A DNA stretch of 41,203 bases from Acidobacteriota bacterium (GCA_003224905.1 QIAA01000056.1:1-41203); one strand, 5' to 3'. Numbered from the stretch's first letter, positions 16,418 to 26,024 are shown. The notes: generated by a model not told the origin, from the letters alone. Numbers and translations are program-made.

Positions 16418-19400
16418 TTAGTTGGAGGTTTTCGCAGGCTCCGCAACTCCGACTACTGGCGTGATGCCTCGATCGGCAAGTGAGCGATTGAAGGTAGCTA
16501 AATCCTTTTCGATCACATTGCGGTAATCCGTGCTCACCGCCTTCAGTTCCTTATCAATCGCATCGAAAATCTCCAATTGCACGTCGGTGGGACGGAAATC
16601 CGCGCCACCGGCGACGTCGCCGGCGCCAGTCCCAACCTCGGCGTTGAACCAGATCAGGTTCATATAAATTTTGTAGGCAACGGAGTAGTACTTATCGTCA
16701 CTTAGGGAATCCGCCTGTGTGATCAGGCGATACTCCACGCCTTGCAACTTTTCATCCATAGCTTTGACGGATTTCAAGAGCTCGTCTTCAGGCTCACGCG
16801 GTTCGTTGGTATCTTTGCCTTCAGACATGTTTTCCCTCTCTTTGTCATCTTTGCCGTCCTTAGCATCCTTATTCTTTGCCTTGAGCATCTGCTCAATCAC
16901 GGTCAACTGCTTTCTCAACCATTCAACCTGGTTCACAATGTCGGAGGTGGCGGTGATATCTTCGCGCACGCGTAACAACAATTTGGTGGAAGCCTGGGTA
17001 TCATCGTCCGTACCAGGCGAGCGCGGATCTTTGAGGATTACCAACGGTGCGGTGAACGCTTCACCGTCAACCGTCAGGCGTACTTTATAGTTTCCGGGTG
17101 CAACGAGAGGACCAACCAGCGCCGGTTCGATGCCCCAATGAGTTACTGGACGGGATTCAGCGCCGCGGAATCGCGGCTCCTCCCAAACATGCGGGTTATC
17201 GGTAGGTACTGTCCGCAAGGCAATGAACCGCGGCGGCTCGTAATGAAGGTCCCATTCGGCACGGTTCATTCCGGTCCGAGCGGGGGAATCTTTTAATTTG
17301 CGGATCACATTTCCGTTGCCATCAAGAATCTCAATTGTCACCGGCTTCTTTGGAGCCGCCTTAAGCGAGTAGTTCAGGAAGGCGTGACCGCCTCGGGTGA
17401 ATCTGTAGGTTGACCGAGGCTCAAACAGCCGGACTGGGGGCGCATCCGAGGCGGCCTTTGCCATCTGCTCGAGCGGGGTGATGTCATCCAGAATGTAAAT
17501 TCCCCGGCCATAGGTCGAGACCACCAGGTCGTGAAACTCTTTTTGCAGCACCACCCAGGACACAACGGCATGCGGCAGGCCGGCGTCGAGGGCTGTCCAA
17601 TGACCGCCGTCATTGAGGGAGTAGTAGAGCCCGTTTCCCGTGCCTGCGAATAACAGGCCTTTGCAATTCGGATCTTCGGCAACTCTTCGAACGTAGGCCA
17701 GCTGATGTTTTGGCAGATCGCTGTTGATCCGCTTCCAGGTTTGGCCGAAGTCCGTGGTCTTGAATATGTAGGGATCGCGGTTGTCGACAAGGTGGAAGTC
17801 GACGCTGATGTATGCGGTGCCTGCATCGAAGTGGGAAGGCTCAATGCTGGTGACTGTTCCCCATGCGGGCAGTCCGGCAATATTTTTCGTAACGTTTACC
17901 CACTGGCCGCCGCCATCCTTCGTGTACCAGACCAGCCCGTCGTTCGTGCCCGCCCAGACCAGGCCTTTCTGCACAGGTGAAGGCGCGATGGCGAACACGA
18001 GCTCTGCATAAAACTGGCCGAGATTGTCTCCTACTATCCCTCCGGATGACTGGGAATGACTCGGATCCTGAGTTGAGAGGTCGGGGCTGATGACGTTCCA
18101 GGTCTGTCCACCGTTTGTGGTTGTGAAAATTACCTGACAGCCGTAGTAGACCGTATTGTGGTCGAAGGGATCGATGGCCAGAGGCGGAGTCCAATGGCAG
18201 CGATACTTGATTTCATTCGGTGGCGAGTCGAGCGTATGCATCCACGGACTGACAGAGCGGGCATGTTTGCTTTTGGCGTCCCAGCGCGTCACCTTGTTGC
18301 CATAGCAGGTCGCCCAAACAACATCGGGATTGCCGGGTTCGGGGATGGTGAATCCGGATTCGCAGCCGCCCATGTGACGATCCCATCCGACCTCCTGGCC
18401 ATCTTCCTCATCGCCCAAAGGAATGCTCGGACCGCGCATGTTCCCGTCATCCTGCATGTTGCTGTAGAAGTAGTACGGGACCTGATCATCCACCGCAACG
18501 TGGTACATCTGTCCGATAGGGAGCTTCACGTCGTGAAAGCCGCGACCGTGAACAGCGGTGATATGCATTCCTCCGTCGTCGGTAATCACGAAGCGGTCGG
18601 GGTTCTCGGGATCAATCCAGATATCGTGATTATCGCCACCCCAGTGCGTTTCCTGGAAATTCTCTGCGCCATCCAGGGACCGGAAAAAGCTGCTGTTCGC
18701 GACCAGAACTTCATTTTCATTTCCGCTTGAAACCGCGATGCGGATGTAATAACCGGCACGTCCGATCAGCGCGCGCTGGTGGTTGACTACGTGCCAGTTT
18801 TCGCCGCCGTCGTCTGAGCGCCAAACGGATCCCTGATCTTTGGTCTGAATCAGCGCGTAAACGCGAGCTGAATTTGTGGGCGCGACCGCCACGTCGATTT
18901 TTCCTACTGGGGATTTCGGAAGGCCGTGCTTCTCGATGCGTGACCATTTGCTACCGCCATCCCGCGAGACATAGACGCCGCTTCCCGGACCGCCGCTAAG
19001 TTCGCCCCAGGTGTGCAGTTCCACCTGCCACATGCCGGCAAAGAGTACGCGCGAATTGTGGGGATCCATGCTCAGGCCGGAACAGCCGGTCTTGTCGTCG
19101 GCGAACAGCACGCGCTCCCAGTGCTGGCCGCCGTCAGTGGTGCGGTAGACTCCACGCTCCCGCTGCGGCCCGGTCGCGCGGCCGAGTGCACAAACAAAAA
19201 CGACATCAGGGTTCGTGGGATGCACAATGATGTGGCCGATTCGCCCCGTTTCCTCCAATCCCATGCGAGTCCAGGTCTTTCCGGCATCGGTTGAGCGATA
19301 TACGCCGTTGCCCATCACGTCCGTGTCGCGGATCATCCAGGCCTCTCCGGTGCCGGCCCAGATAATGTTGTAATCCGACGGGGCTACAGCCACGGCTCCA

Positions 19401-19681
19401 ATCGCGGCGGCCGGTTGTTTGTCAAAAACCGGATCCCACTTGTTGCCGCCATCAGTGGATTTCCAGAGTCCTCCGGAGGCCGCTCCGGCGTAATAAGTGC
19501 TCGCGTCTCCGGGAATTCCCGCGACTGACGCTATCCGGTTCCCGACCGTCGGGCCGACAAAACGAAAACGGAACGTATCTTCATCTTTGGGCTTTTCTTG
19601 TGGCGGTTGGGCAGCGAGCGGCGTCAGGAGCAGCGTGAAAGCTAATGCCAGTAACAATCCAAAGCGGAGATCGTTGAGCAC
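16418..19681 (-). CDS. Large secreted BNR-repeat/sortilin-like beta-propeller protein
   Basis: The 1087-residue protein starts at a GTG (19681) behind a GGGGGA ribosome site, and has a signal peptide (LLLALAFTLLLTPLAA). It contains at least eight Asp-box/BNR motifs, e.g. YRSTDAGKTW, YRTTDGGQHW, YVSRDGGSKW, WRSDDGGENW, FTTTNGGQTW, FKTTDFGQTW. This is the layout of VPS10/sortilin-like ten-blade propellers. A beta-sandwich-like region follows (ITEILDGNG-type strands, about 790-900), then a Lys/Asp/Glu-rich linker (about 955-990) and a helical C-terminus. No catalytic glycosidase residues can be named. It lies between the hydroxyproline and sugar-acid operons; binding or processing of an extracellular polymer is plausible but unproven. 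Confidence 0.85.
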   Translation of the reverse strand: MLNDLRFGLLLALAFTLLLTPLAAQPPQEKPKDEDTFRFRFVGPTVGNRIASVAGIPGDASTYYAGAASGGLWKSTDGGNKWDPVFDKQPAAAIGAVAVAPSDYNIIWAGTGEAWMIRDTDVMGNGVYRSTDAGKTWTRMGLEETGRIGHIIVHPTNPDVVFVCALGRATGPQRERGVYRTTDGGQHWERVLFADDKTGCSGLSMDPHNSRVLFAGMWQVELHTWGELSGGPGSGVYVSRDGGSKWSRIEKHGLPKSPVGKIDVAVAPTNSARVYALIQTKDQGSVWRSDDGGENWHVVNHQRALIGRAGYYIRIAVSSGNENEVLVANSSFFRSLDGAENFQETHWGGDNHDIWIDPENPDRFVITDDGGMHITAVHGRGFHDVKLPIGQMYHVAVDDQVPYYFYSNMQDDGNMRGPSIPLGDEEDGQEVGWDRHMGGCESGFTIPEPGNPDVVWATCYGNKVTRWDAKSKHARSVSPWMHTLDSPPNEIKYRCHWTPPLAIDPFDHNTVYYGCQVIFTTTNGGQTWNVISPDLSTQDPSHSQSSGGIVGDNLGQFYAELVFAIAPSPVQKGLVWAGTNDGLVWYTKDGGGQWVNVTKNIAGLPAWGTVTSIEPSHFDAGTAYISVDFHLVDNRDPYIFKTTDFGQTWKRINSDLPKHQLAYVRRVAEDPNCKGLLFAGTGNGLYYSLNDGGHWTALDAGLPHAVVSWVVLQKEFHDLVVSTYGRGIYILDDITPLEQMAKAASDAPPVRLFEPRSTYRFTRGGHAFLNYSLKAAPKKPVTIEILDGNGNVIRKLKDSPARTGMNRAEWDLHYEPPRFIALRTVPTDNPHVWEEPRFRGAESRPVTHWGIEPALVGPLVAPGNYKVRLTVDGEAFTAPLVILKDPRSPGTDDDTQASTKLLLRVREDITATSDIVNQVEWLRKQLTVIEQMLKAKNKDAKDGKDDKERENMSEGKDTNEPREPEDELLKSVKAMDEKLQGVEYRLITQADSLSDDKYYSVAYKIYMNLIWFNAEVGTGAGDVAGGADFRPTDVQLEIFDAIDKELKAVSTDYRNVIEKDLATFNRSLADRGITPVVGVAEPAKTSN

Positions 19682-19780
19682 TGGTGTCCCCCGGCTAGAT
19701 TTTTTTCTTGTTATGGAACAGTACTGACTGCGATTACTTGAAAAGACTTCCTGGAAGCGGGAACAGACCTTCGATCTGTC

Positions 19781-21397
19781 TCAGCGCACTCCTGCTTCCA
19801 GTGGCTGCCCGATTGGCGAGCGCGTCATCTCACCATCCACCATTCGCCAGATTCCCATCGGGTTCTCATCCTTTAACTCAGGCGGCAGGGCAGATTCCGG
19901 GAAATTCTGATAGCAGAGCAGTCGTGTGAAGCGAAAGATCGCGTGACTGCCGACCGAGGTCGAACGTCCATCGGAAGTTGCCGGATAAGGGCCGCCGTGC
20001 ACAATGGCGTGGGACACTTCCACCCCGGTAGGAAAACCATTAAAGATGATTCTTCCGACTTTGTCCTCCAGAATTGCGATCAGGTCACTGAACTCTCGCA
20101 GGTCGTCTTCGGTGCCGTGAATTGTCGCCGTCAGGTGGCCTTCCAGGTTGCGTGCGATCTGCAACAACTGATCGCGGCTGGCTTCACGGACCAATAGGGT
20201 GGACGGGCCAAAGATTTCTGAAGCGAGAGCTGGATCGTGCAGAAAGGAAGACGCGTTGGTCTCGAACAGATTGGCTCCCACATTGAATTGCGGGCCGCCG
20301 GGAACGGGTTTCTCCGCCAGCACTCGCACTCCGGGGACGGTCTTGCGCTGTGCGGTCTCCTTGCAATATGTGGAATGGATACTCGCCGTCAGCAACGTGA
20401 AGGGTTCAGATTCCTGAACAGAGGTTCGCAGTCTGTCGACGAAATCATCGGCGGAAGAATCCTGTGGCACGAAAACCATTCCCGGCTTGGTGCAGAACTG
20501 TCCAGCGCCGAGGGTGAACGAGGCATAGAGACCCGTTGCGATAGCATCGGCGTTCCTTCTTAACGCACCGGGAAGAATGAAAACGGGATTCGTACTGCTC
20601 ATCTCCGTATAGACCGGGATGGGCTCAGGGCGGGCCGCTGCCAAATCCATGAGGGCTCTACCGCCGGCTCGCGATCCGGTAAAGCCCACGGCCTTAACCA
20701 GGGGATGTTTCACCAGCGCTGTTCCAACTTCCGCGCCGGGACCGAAGAGAAGGGAGAAAACGCCTTCGGGCATTCCACATTGGTGAGCGCTTGCTTGGAT
20801 AACCAGGCCGACAATTTCACTGGTGCCTGGATGGGCGCCATGGGCTTTCACAATCACAGGATTACCCGCCGCCAGGGCGGAAGCTGTGTCACCACCTGCC
20901 ACTGAAAATGCCAAGGGGAAGTTGCTCGGCGCGAACACAACTACCGGACCAAGCGGACGGAGCATGGAACGGAGCCCAGGCTTGGGAATCGGTTTGCGGT
21001 CCGGGTCAGGATTGTCGATGCGCGCGTTGACCCAGGAACCTTCCTCGACCAATCCTGCGAACAGCCGAAGCTGTCCGCAGGTGCGCGCTGTTTCGGTCTG
21101 CAAGCGGGCTTTTGGCAGAGCGGTTTCCTTGCCCGTTCTATCGATCAGTTCCTCGGCTACGGACTCAATTCCTTGCGCGATGCTGCGCAGGAACGCAGCC
21201 CTATCGCGACCTGGGAGATGTCCATATCTAACGAAGGCTTCGTGAGCAAGGGCAACCGCCGCCTCGATCTCGTCGGAGCTCGCCGACACGAAGGCGGGCG
21301 GCAGTGGCTGTCCGGTGCGCGGTTCCACGGCATTGAAAATTGCTGCGCCAGCTTCGCCGCGACGTGATCCAATAATCGACGTTCCTGATAACTCCAC
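19781..21397 (-). CDS. 2-oxoglutarate semialdehyde (2,5-dioxovalerate) dehydrogenase
   Basis: This 538-residue aldehyde dehydrogenase has Asn159 in FAPSNFPLAFSVAG, Glu265 in VYTEMSSTNPVF and the catalytic Cys302 in GAGQFCTKPGMVF. The EMSSTNPVF variant, in place of the usual ELGGK, and the extended length are typical of the 2,5-dioxopentanoate dehydrogenase subfamily. It oxidises 2-oxoglutarate semialdehyde to 2-oxoglutarate with NAD(P), the last step of hydroxyproline, L-arabinose and glucarate/galactarate catabolism. The GTG start follows GAGGTGAG, 14 bases after the deaminase gene, so it is the promoter-distal gene of the hydroxyproline operon. The product of the AraD1 branch would also need it. 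Confidence 0.9.
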   Translation of the reverse strand: MELSGTSIIGSRRGEAGAAIFNAVEPRTGQPLPPAFVSASSDEIEAAVALAHEAFVRYGHLPGRDRAAFLRSIAQGIESVAEELIDRTGKETALPKARLQTETARTCGQLRLFAGLVEEGSWVNARIDNPDPDRKPIPKPGLRSMLRPLGPVVVFAPSNFPLAFSVAGGDTASALAAGNPVIVKAHGAHPGTSEIVGLVIQASAHQCGMPEGVFSLLFGPGAEVGTALVKHPLVKAVGFTGSRAGGRALMDLAAARPEPIPVYTEMSSTNPVFILPGALRRNADAIATGLYASFTLGAGQFCTKPGMVFVPQDSSADDFVDRLRTSVQESEPFTLLTASIHSTYCKETAQRKTVPGVRVLAEKPVPGGPQFNVGANLFETNASSFLHDPALASEIFGPSTLLVREASRDQLLQIARNLEGHLTATIHGTEDDLREFSDLIAILEDKVGRIIFNGFPTGVEVSHAIVHGGPYPATSDGRSTSVGSHAIFRFTRLLCYQNFPESALPPELKDENPMGIWRMVDGEMTRSPIGQPLEAGVR

Positions 21398-21411
21398 GAT
21401 CTCACCTCGAA

Positions 21412-22335
21412 TTATTTCGCAACTGGCACAGCCGGAAGGGGGTTCAGCTGCGGCCGGGTGCGCAGCGCTTCCTGAATAATTCTTCGCGCCTGCTGCAGTT
21501 CATTGCCGGCCAACTCCAAACGCGGAGCCCGAACTCGCGCATTCCCCATTGCGACTTCACTCTGTACCAGCTTGATCAGTTGTACGAATTTGGGCACTGT
21601 GTCCATGCGCAACAAGGGCAAGAACCACCGATATAAGTCAAAGGCCTTTTCGCGGTTTCCGTTCATCGCGCGCTCGAAGAGTTCTACTGACTCGCGGGGC
21701 AGCGCATTGGCGAGGCCCGCAATCCAACCCGTTGCCCCCACCGCAACTCCTTCCAAAATCGCATCGTCGACTCCAATGAACACCTCAATGCGATCGCCCA
21801 CTAGTGCTCGGACGGCGCTTACGCGGCGCGCATCCGTGCTGGATTCCTTTACCGCGTCGAAGTTCTCGTACTCCTCAGTCAATTCCTGAATCTGCTCGGG
21901 AAGGAAGTCAGTTCCGTAGGCCACGGGATTGTTGTACAGCATGCAAGAAAGAGGTGTTGCCTTGAAGACGCTGGCGACATGCGCTTTCATCTCTCGCCAG
22001 TCACCCTGATACACATAGGGCGGCAAAACCATCAAAGCGTCGCAACCGGCATCTGCGGCGGCTTTCGCCAAGCTGACCGCTTCCGACGTAGTAAGCGCCG
22101 AGACCGAGGCCACGACCGGAGCCCTGCCGTTCACGGCGCGGACGCAATTCCGCAAGACCGCGATCTTCTCTTCAAAAGTAAGCGTCGCACCCTCCCCGAG
22201 CGATCCGAGCGTCACAATTCCAGTGCAGCCGTTATCCAGCAGCCACTGGCAGTGTTTGACAATGAACTCATGATCTACTCTGTAATCCGGGTCGAAACAG
22301 GTGGTGACCGCGGGCATTACGCCCTTCCAATTCAT
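21412..22335 (-). CDS. DapA-family lyase, probable 1-pyrroline-4-hydroxy-2-carboxylate deaminase
   Basis: The 307-residue protein has the DHDPS/NAL fold: GSLGEGATLTFEEK (44-57), Tyr134 in MLYNNPVAYGTDF and the Schiff-base Lys163 in FDAVKESSTDARR. The DapA family includes dihydrodipicolinate synthase, 2-keto-3-deoxy-acid aldolases and LhpC-type deaminases. Its place between D-hydroxyproline dehydrogenase and 2-oxoglutarate semialdehyde dehydrogenase points to the deaminase that turns 1-pyrroline-4-hydroxy-2-carboxylate into 2-oxoglutarate semialdehyde and ammonia. An alternative is a second 2-keto-3-deoxy-sugar-acid dehydratase. The ATG overlaps the upstream stop (TGATG) and follows a strong AGGAGG. 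Confidence 0.85.
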   Translation of the reverse strand: MNWKGVMPAVTTCFDPDYRVDHEFIVKHCQWLLDNGCTGIVTLGSLGEGATLTFEEKIAVLRNCVRAVNGRAPVVASVSALTTSEAVSLAKAAADAGCDALMVLPPYVYQGDWREMKAHVASVFKATPLSCMLYNNPVAYGTDFLPEQIQELTEEYENFDAVKESSTDARRVSAVRALVGDRIEVFIGVDDAILEGVAVGATGWIAGLANALPRESVELFERAMNGNREKAFDLYRWFLPLLRMDTVPKFVQLIKLVQSEVAMGNARVRAPRLELAGNELQQARRIIQEALRTRPQLNPLPAVPVAK

Positions 22336-23627
22336 CAGTTTCCTCCTGTCACTTGGCTATGCTCCGCATCGGGCGACATGGCCGCTAGCGTGCTAAACCG
22401 CGTAGGGAAGACCGGCGGCCGCACCGAGTCGGAGATCCAACCAAATAAAAACTGAGTCGCTGGACCGCACACTCGTCCCTGGCAGGGGCCCATACCACAA
22501 CGGGTTTGCAGCTTGGCGGCACGCCACGATCGCTGCTGCCTTAAACGGGCATAGGTCACATCTTCGCATCTGCAAACTATGGTTTGAGCGAGAGGCAAAC
22601 TCCTCAGCTCTGGTCGTATCCGGAATGTACGATCGAGTGCTCCGGCGAATTTCTGCAATCTTCGCCGAGTGGCGAAAAGTTTCCCGGCTGCATCTCTATT
22701 CCCGCCGGCAGTGAAGCCTGCAATCTCTCCTTCCACACGTGAGAGCTCGAGCCCCCCAATTCCTGTTGGTTCGCCTACGCAATAAACTTCCGGCACCGAG
22801 GTTTGTTGAAACTCATCGGTTTCAACATAACCATTGCGCAATCGGCAACCTATCAGAGCTGCTAGTTCGACGTTGGGAACAAGGTGGAAGCCGCATGCAA
22901 GATAATCGCAGGCTATCGTTTCCGATCTGCCGTTCCTTGAAATGATCACCTGCTTGATAACATCCTGTCCTACTGCCGAAATCGGCCAACTGTTTGCCGC
23001 AAAGGGAATTCCCGCCAGCTCACGCTTAAGGGAGAGTCCCTGGGCGATTTTTTGCGGTTGCTGAAGCAGCGCAAAACCGAATTGCGCCAGCCGAGACCAC
23101 GACGCCTGTTCGCAGATGATTGGGATCCCAGCGCCATGTTTTCGCAGGTAAGCGGCGACCGCTAACAGCAGCGGACCGCTTCCGGCCACCACTACGCGCT
23201 TGCCTGCAATGGGCAGCCCGGATTTCACCAGCGCCTGTAGACCCCCCGCGCCCATCACATTCGGAAGTGTCCATCCGGGGAATGGGAGGAATCGCTCTCT
23301 TGCGCCTGTTGCGAGCACTAGTTTTGTGAAGCCCAACTCGTACGTGGCATCCGTGCCTTCCGCCCACACTAAGTTTTTCGCAACATCAAATACGCGCGTC
23401 CCGCAGAGCATCTCAATCTCTAGCGCAGACAGGCGCTCCACCCAGGCAGCGGCTTCGGATGTGCAATCTTCGACATCGCCGCGCCAGATCTGGCCGCCGA
23501 GAGTGAGATTGTCATCCACAATTCCGACGCGCAAACCACACTCGGCAGCTCTTACGCTGGCTGCCAGGCCCGCAGGTCCGCCACCAATTGTGAGCACGTC
23601 AAAGTGTTTCCGCATTTCTCTAGCCAT
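22335..23627 (-). CDS. D-hydroxyproline dehydrogenase subunit, FAD/NAD-binding protein with C-terminal Fe-S motif
   Basis: The 430-residue protein begins with a dinucleotide fold (LTIGGGPAGLAAS, 12-24), a second glycine motif VVVAGSGPLLLAVAAYL (145-161) and a third VYCVGEPTGIGGLELS. The C-terminus carries Cys352, Cys354, Cys377, Cys382 and Cys387 (VCRCEDV ... RCGMGPCQGRVCGP), the BFD-like 2Fe-2S motif of the HcnB/OoxA/SoxA-type large subunits. With the small 2Fe-2S protein and DadA-like protein encoded just before it, it forms the three-part D-hydroxyproline dehydrogenase known from Pseudomonas lhp clusters. Start overlaps the preceding stop by eight bases. Confidence 0.87.
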   Translation of the reverse strand: MAREMRKHFDVLTIGGGPAGLAASVRAAECGLRVGIVDDNLTLGGQIWRGDVEDCTSEAAAWVERLSALEIEMLCGTRVFDVAKNLVWAEGTDATYELGFTKLVLATGARERFLPFPGWTLPNVMGAGGLQALVKSGLPIAGKRVVVAGSGPLLLAVAAYLRKHGAGIPIICEQASWSRLAQFGFALLQQPQKIAQGLSLKRELAGIPFAANSWPISAVGQDVIKQVIISRNGRSETIACDYLACGFHLVPNVELAALIGCRLRNGYVETDEFQQTSVPEVYCVGEPTGIGGLELSRVEGEIAGFTAGGNRDAAGKLFATRRRLQKFAGALDRTFRIRPELRSLPLAQTIVCRCEDVTYARLRQQRSWRAAKLQTRCGMGPCQGRVCGPATQFLFGWISDSVRPPVFPTRFSTLAAMSPDAEHSQVTGGN

Positions 23628-23865
23628 CAGTGCTCACTTCCATTTCTGGTTGACAAAGGACTTGGCAGCTGCGGCAGTAGGTGTTCTCACCAATGGTCAC
23701 GCGACACTCAAAGCAATTACCAATCCCGCACAGAGGTCCTCTGCGCTCGCCGTTGACCGATTTCCGGCACGCACTCTCGGCCATCATCACGGCGACAGCT
23801 ACAGTCGATCCAAAAGGTACAACTATGGGTTTGCCGTTCACCTTTACGGTGATTGGCTTACGCAT
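23620..23865 (-). CDS. Small 2Fe-2S protein of the D-hydroxyproline dehydrogenase complex
   Basis: From the ATG at 23865 the protein has 81 residues; an in-frame ATG at 23880 would add five residues and increase the overlap. It starts [20 protein letters not shown], a ferredoxin beta-grasp, and has the Cys cluster PLCGIGNCFECRV ... YCRSCQVLC. This matches the HcnA/OoxC-like Fer2_4 family, which is encoded beside FAD subunits of amine dehydrogenases. It presumably shuttles electrons between the two flavoprotein subunits. There are six Cys, more than the four a single 2Fe-2S needs. Both ends overlap neighbouring genes by eight bases, so translation is coupled. Confidence 0.85.
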   Translation of the reverse strand: MRKPITVKVNGKPIVVPFGSTVAVAVMMAESACRKSVNGERRGPLCGIGNCFECRVTIGENTYCRSCQVLCQPEMEVSTDG

Positions 23866-24985
23866 GGACGTGCTCCGCAACAGTACGTGACGGCAAATAA
23901 GGCGCGATTGGAATTTCCGGTGTGCGGCCTGTCAGATGATCAATCAACAGCCGAGCCGTTCCCAGAGATGTTGTAATCCCCAGGCCTTCATGCCCGGTCG
24001 CCAGAAAAATCGTGTTGTCTTCGGGCCACGGCCCAATTAACGGAAGCTTGTCAGGAGTTGCTGCGCGAAACCCTGTCCAGGCGCGGATTGTGGACATGCG
24101 CGCCAGGCCCGGCATGTACTCTTCGGCGCGCTGCAACATGCGAACCAGGATGCTGGTTTCGACCTCTCCACTCTCTGCCCCATACTGCCGTGACGAGCCT
24201 ATGAGAATTTGGCCGGTTACGCGTGGTTGCACGTTGAAGGCTACGGAGTCGCTTGTGAGCGAGTGGGCGCTCTTCAGATACCCAAGCTCAACCAGTTGAT
24301 GGCGCAGGAATCCCGGGTAGCGATCCGTGATGAGCAGATGGCCTTTACGTGGTTTGATTTCCAGACCTGATGTAAGCATCGGCGCGGAGGTGCCGGCGGC
24401 ATTCACGATCGTTCCGGCGGAGAACTCGTTTGTTGTCGTGCGAACCTGCCCTTTTCCAATTCCTGTCACCTTTAATCCAACGTGCAGCCTGGCTCCGCTC
24501 GCCTGTGCCCGGTCCATGAGAAATTGGGCGGCGCACGGCGGATAAAGCACAGCATCCTCTGGAACGAACAATGCTCCGGCCATTCCTTTCCGCAAGTTGG
24601 GCTCACACTGTTCCAGCGCTTGCGGATCAAGAACCTCCACAGGAACTCCGCGGCTGCGATAATAGGTTTCCTTCCGCCGGACCTCGTGCATCTCCTGGTC
24701 ATGTGCGGCGACCCAAATAGTCCCACACTGCTCATATTCGACATCGGGATATAAGTCGGGACGCAGTCTCTGCCAAAGCTCTTGTGAGTAGCGCGTGAGG
24801 GAAAACTGAGCTTCAGAATCGTCCATGACTACGATGTGGCCCATGCCGGCAGCGGTGGTGCCGCCGCCCACCATTTCGCGGTCCACCACGGCAACGCGCA
24901 TCCCCTGAGCGGCACACTCATACGCGCAAGCTGCGCCGACGATACCGGCTCCGATGATCACGACGTCGTAGCTGGCTGCGCTCAT
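23858..24985 (-). CDS. DadA-like FAD oxidoreductase, catalytic subunit of D-hydroxyproline dehydrogenase
   Basis: The 375-residue protein has the DAO-fold FAD motif [20 protein letters not shown] (6-25), the [12 protein letters not shown] segment, and a C-terminal [27 protein letters not shown] that closes the flavin site. This is the D-amino-acid-dehydrogenase/glycine-oxidase family. In the cluster it should oxidise cis-4-hydroxy-D-proline to 1-pyrroline-4-hydroxy-2-carboxylate. Its ATG overlaps the epimerase stop by four bases (ATGA), and its end overlaps the 2Fe-2S gene. Length is normal. Sarcosine-oxidase-like activity is the main alternative, made unlikely by the epimerase next door. Confidence 0.88.
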   Translation of the reverse strand: MSAASYDVVIIGAGIVGAACAYECAAQGMRVAVVDREMVGGGTTAAGMGHIVVMDDSEAQFSLTRYSQELWQRLRPDLYPDVEYEQCGTIWVAAHDQEMHEVRRKETYYRSRGVPVEVLDPQALEQCEPNLRKGMAGALFVPEDAVLYPPCAAQFLMDRAQASGARLHVGLKVTGIGKGQVRTTTNEFSAGTIVNAAGTSAPMLTSGLEIKPRKGHLLITDRYPGFLRHQLVELGYLKSAHSLTSDSVAFNVQPRVTGQILIGSSRQYGAESGEVETSILVRMLQRAEEYMPGLARMSTIRAWTGFRAATPDKLPLIGPWPEDNTIFLATGHEGLGITTSLGTARLLIDHLTGRTPEIPIAPYLPSRTVAEHVHA

Positions 24986-25935
24986 GCTCGAATACCCATA
25001 CAGAACGGATCGTGCTCGTCGAGAATCAGGTCAGCCTCGCCATTTACAAAAGCAGAGCCCGTGATGCTGGGATAGATCTGACCATCGCGGACCGTGATGC
25101 TGCCTTCAAAGATGCTGCCGATAATGCTCTCCTGTCGCCAGGTTTCACCTTCGCGCAGCTTCCCGTCTGCGTACAGACACGCCAGCTTGGCGCTTGTTCC
25201 CGTACCGCACGGCGAACGGTCATAAGCTTTGCCGGGACATAGAACGAAATTCTTGCTGTGCACTCCCGGCAGTCTTGATGGACCAAACAACTCGATGTGA
25301 TCGATTTCGTGGCCGTCCATGCCGGTGATACCAGCTGCACCGAGCGCCTGGCGAATTCCCCACGTGTAGTCAGTGAGCGCTGCGACATTGCTCAGCGCCA
25401 ACTCCATGCCGTGGTCCTGCACCAGGAAAAACCAATTTCCGCCCCACGCTATATCGCCGGTTACGTTTCCGAATTCCAGTACCGCCACGCCCACATTCGC
25501 CCTATGGCGATAGCTCGGCACGTTGGTGACGGTCACCCGGCCGTTCTGATGCAACAGCGCTGTCACGTTACCCACCGGAGTCTCGATGCGATGTTCGCCT
25601 GGTCCGATGCGGCCCATATATGCGAGCGTAGCTATGAGTCCGATAGTTCCATGCCCGCACATGCCGAGGTATCCGACGTTGTTGAAGAAGATCACTGCGG
25701 CCGCGCAAGTGCGATCTAACGGCTCACACAGCAGAGCGCCAACCAGCACATCTGAGCCTCTTGGTTCATTCACGATGGCGGAACGAAGACAGTCAAAGTC
25801 GCTACGAAATCGTTGCACGCGTTCAGACAAGGGTCCGGATCCCAGATCAGGTCCGCCCGAGGTCACCACACGCGTGGGCTCGCCGCCTGTGTGCGAATCG
25901 ATGACATGGATCTTATTTACACTGCGATCATTCAT
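24982..25935 (-). CDS. 4-hydroxyproline 2-epimerase (proline racemase family)
   Basis: The 317-residue protein has the proline racemase fold with both catalytic cysteines: Cys93 in [11 protein letters not shown] and Cys243 in [13 protein letters not shown], plus [13 protein letters not shown] at the N-terminus. In this family a Cys/Cys pair marks epimerases or racemases, while trans-3-hydroxyproline dehydratases replace the second Cys by Thr. The enzyme converts trans-4-hydroxy-L-proline to cis-4-hydroxy-D-proline, the first step of the pathway encoded by the following genes. It is the first gene of the minus-strand operon, with a TTGTCAACCA box overlapping a TTGACA about 90 bases upstream. 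Confidence 0.9.
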   Translation of the reverse strand: MNDRSVNKIHVIDSHTGGEPTRVVTSGGPDLGSGPLSERVQRFRSDFDCLRSAIVNEPRGSDVLVGALLCEPLDRTCAAAVIFFNNVGYLGMCGHGTIGLIATLAYMGRIGPGEHRIETPVGNVTALLHQNGRVTVTNVPSYRHRANVGVAVLEFGNVTGDIAWGGNWFFLVQDHGMELALSNVAALTDYTWGIRQALGAAGITGMDGHEIDHIELFGPSRLPGVHSKNFVLCPGKAYDRSPCGTGTSAKLACLYADGKLREGETWRQESIIGSIFEGSITVRDGQIYPSITGSAFVNGEADLILDEHDPFCMGIRA

Positions 25936-26024
25936 TCGGCACTTTTGCTCGCGTCATCGCGCGACACATCCGATGCCACGAATTTACGCCAGGTGCTCGT
26001 ACGAGCAAACGTACTCCAGGGCAG

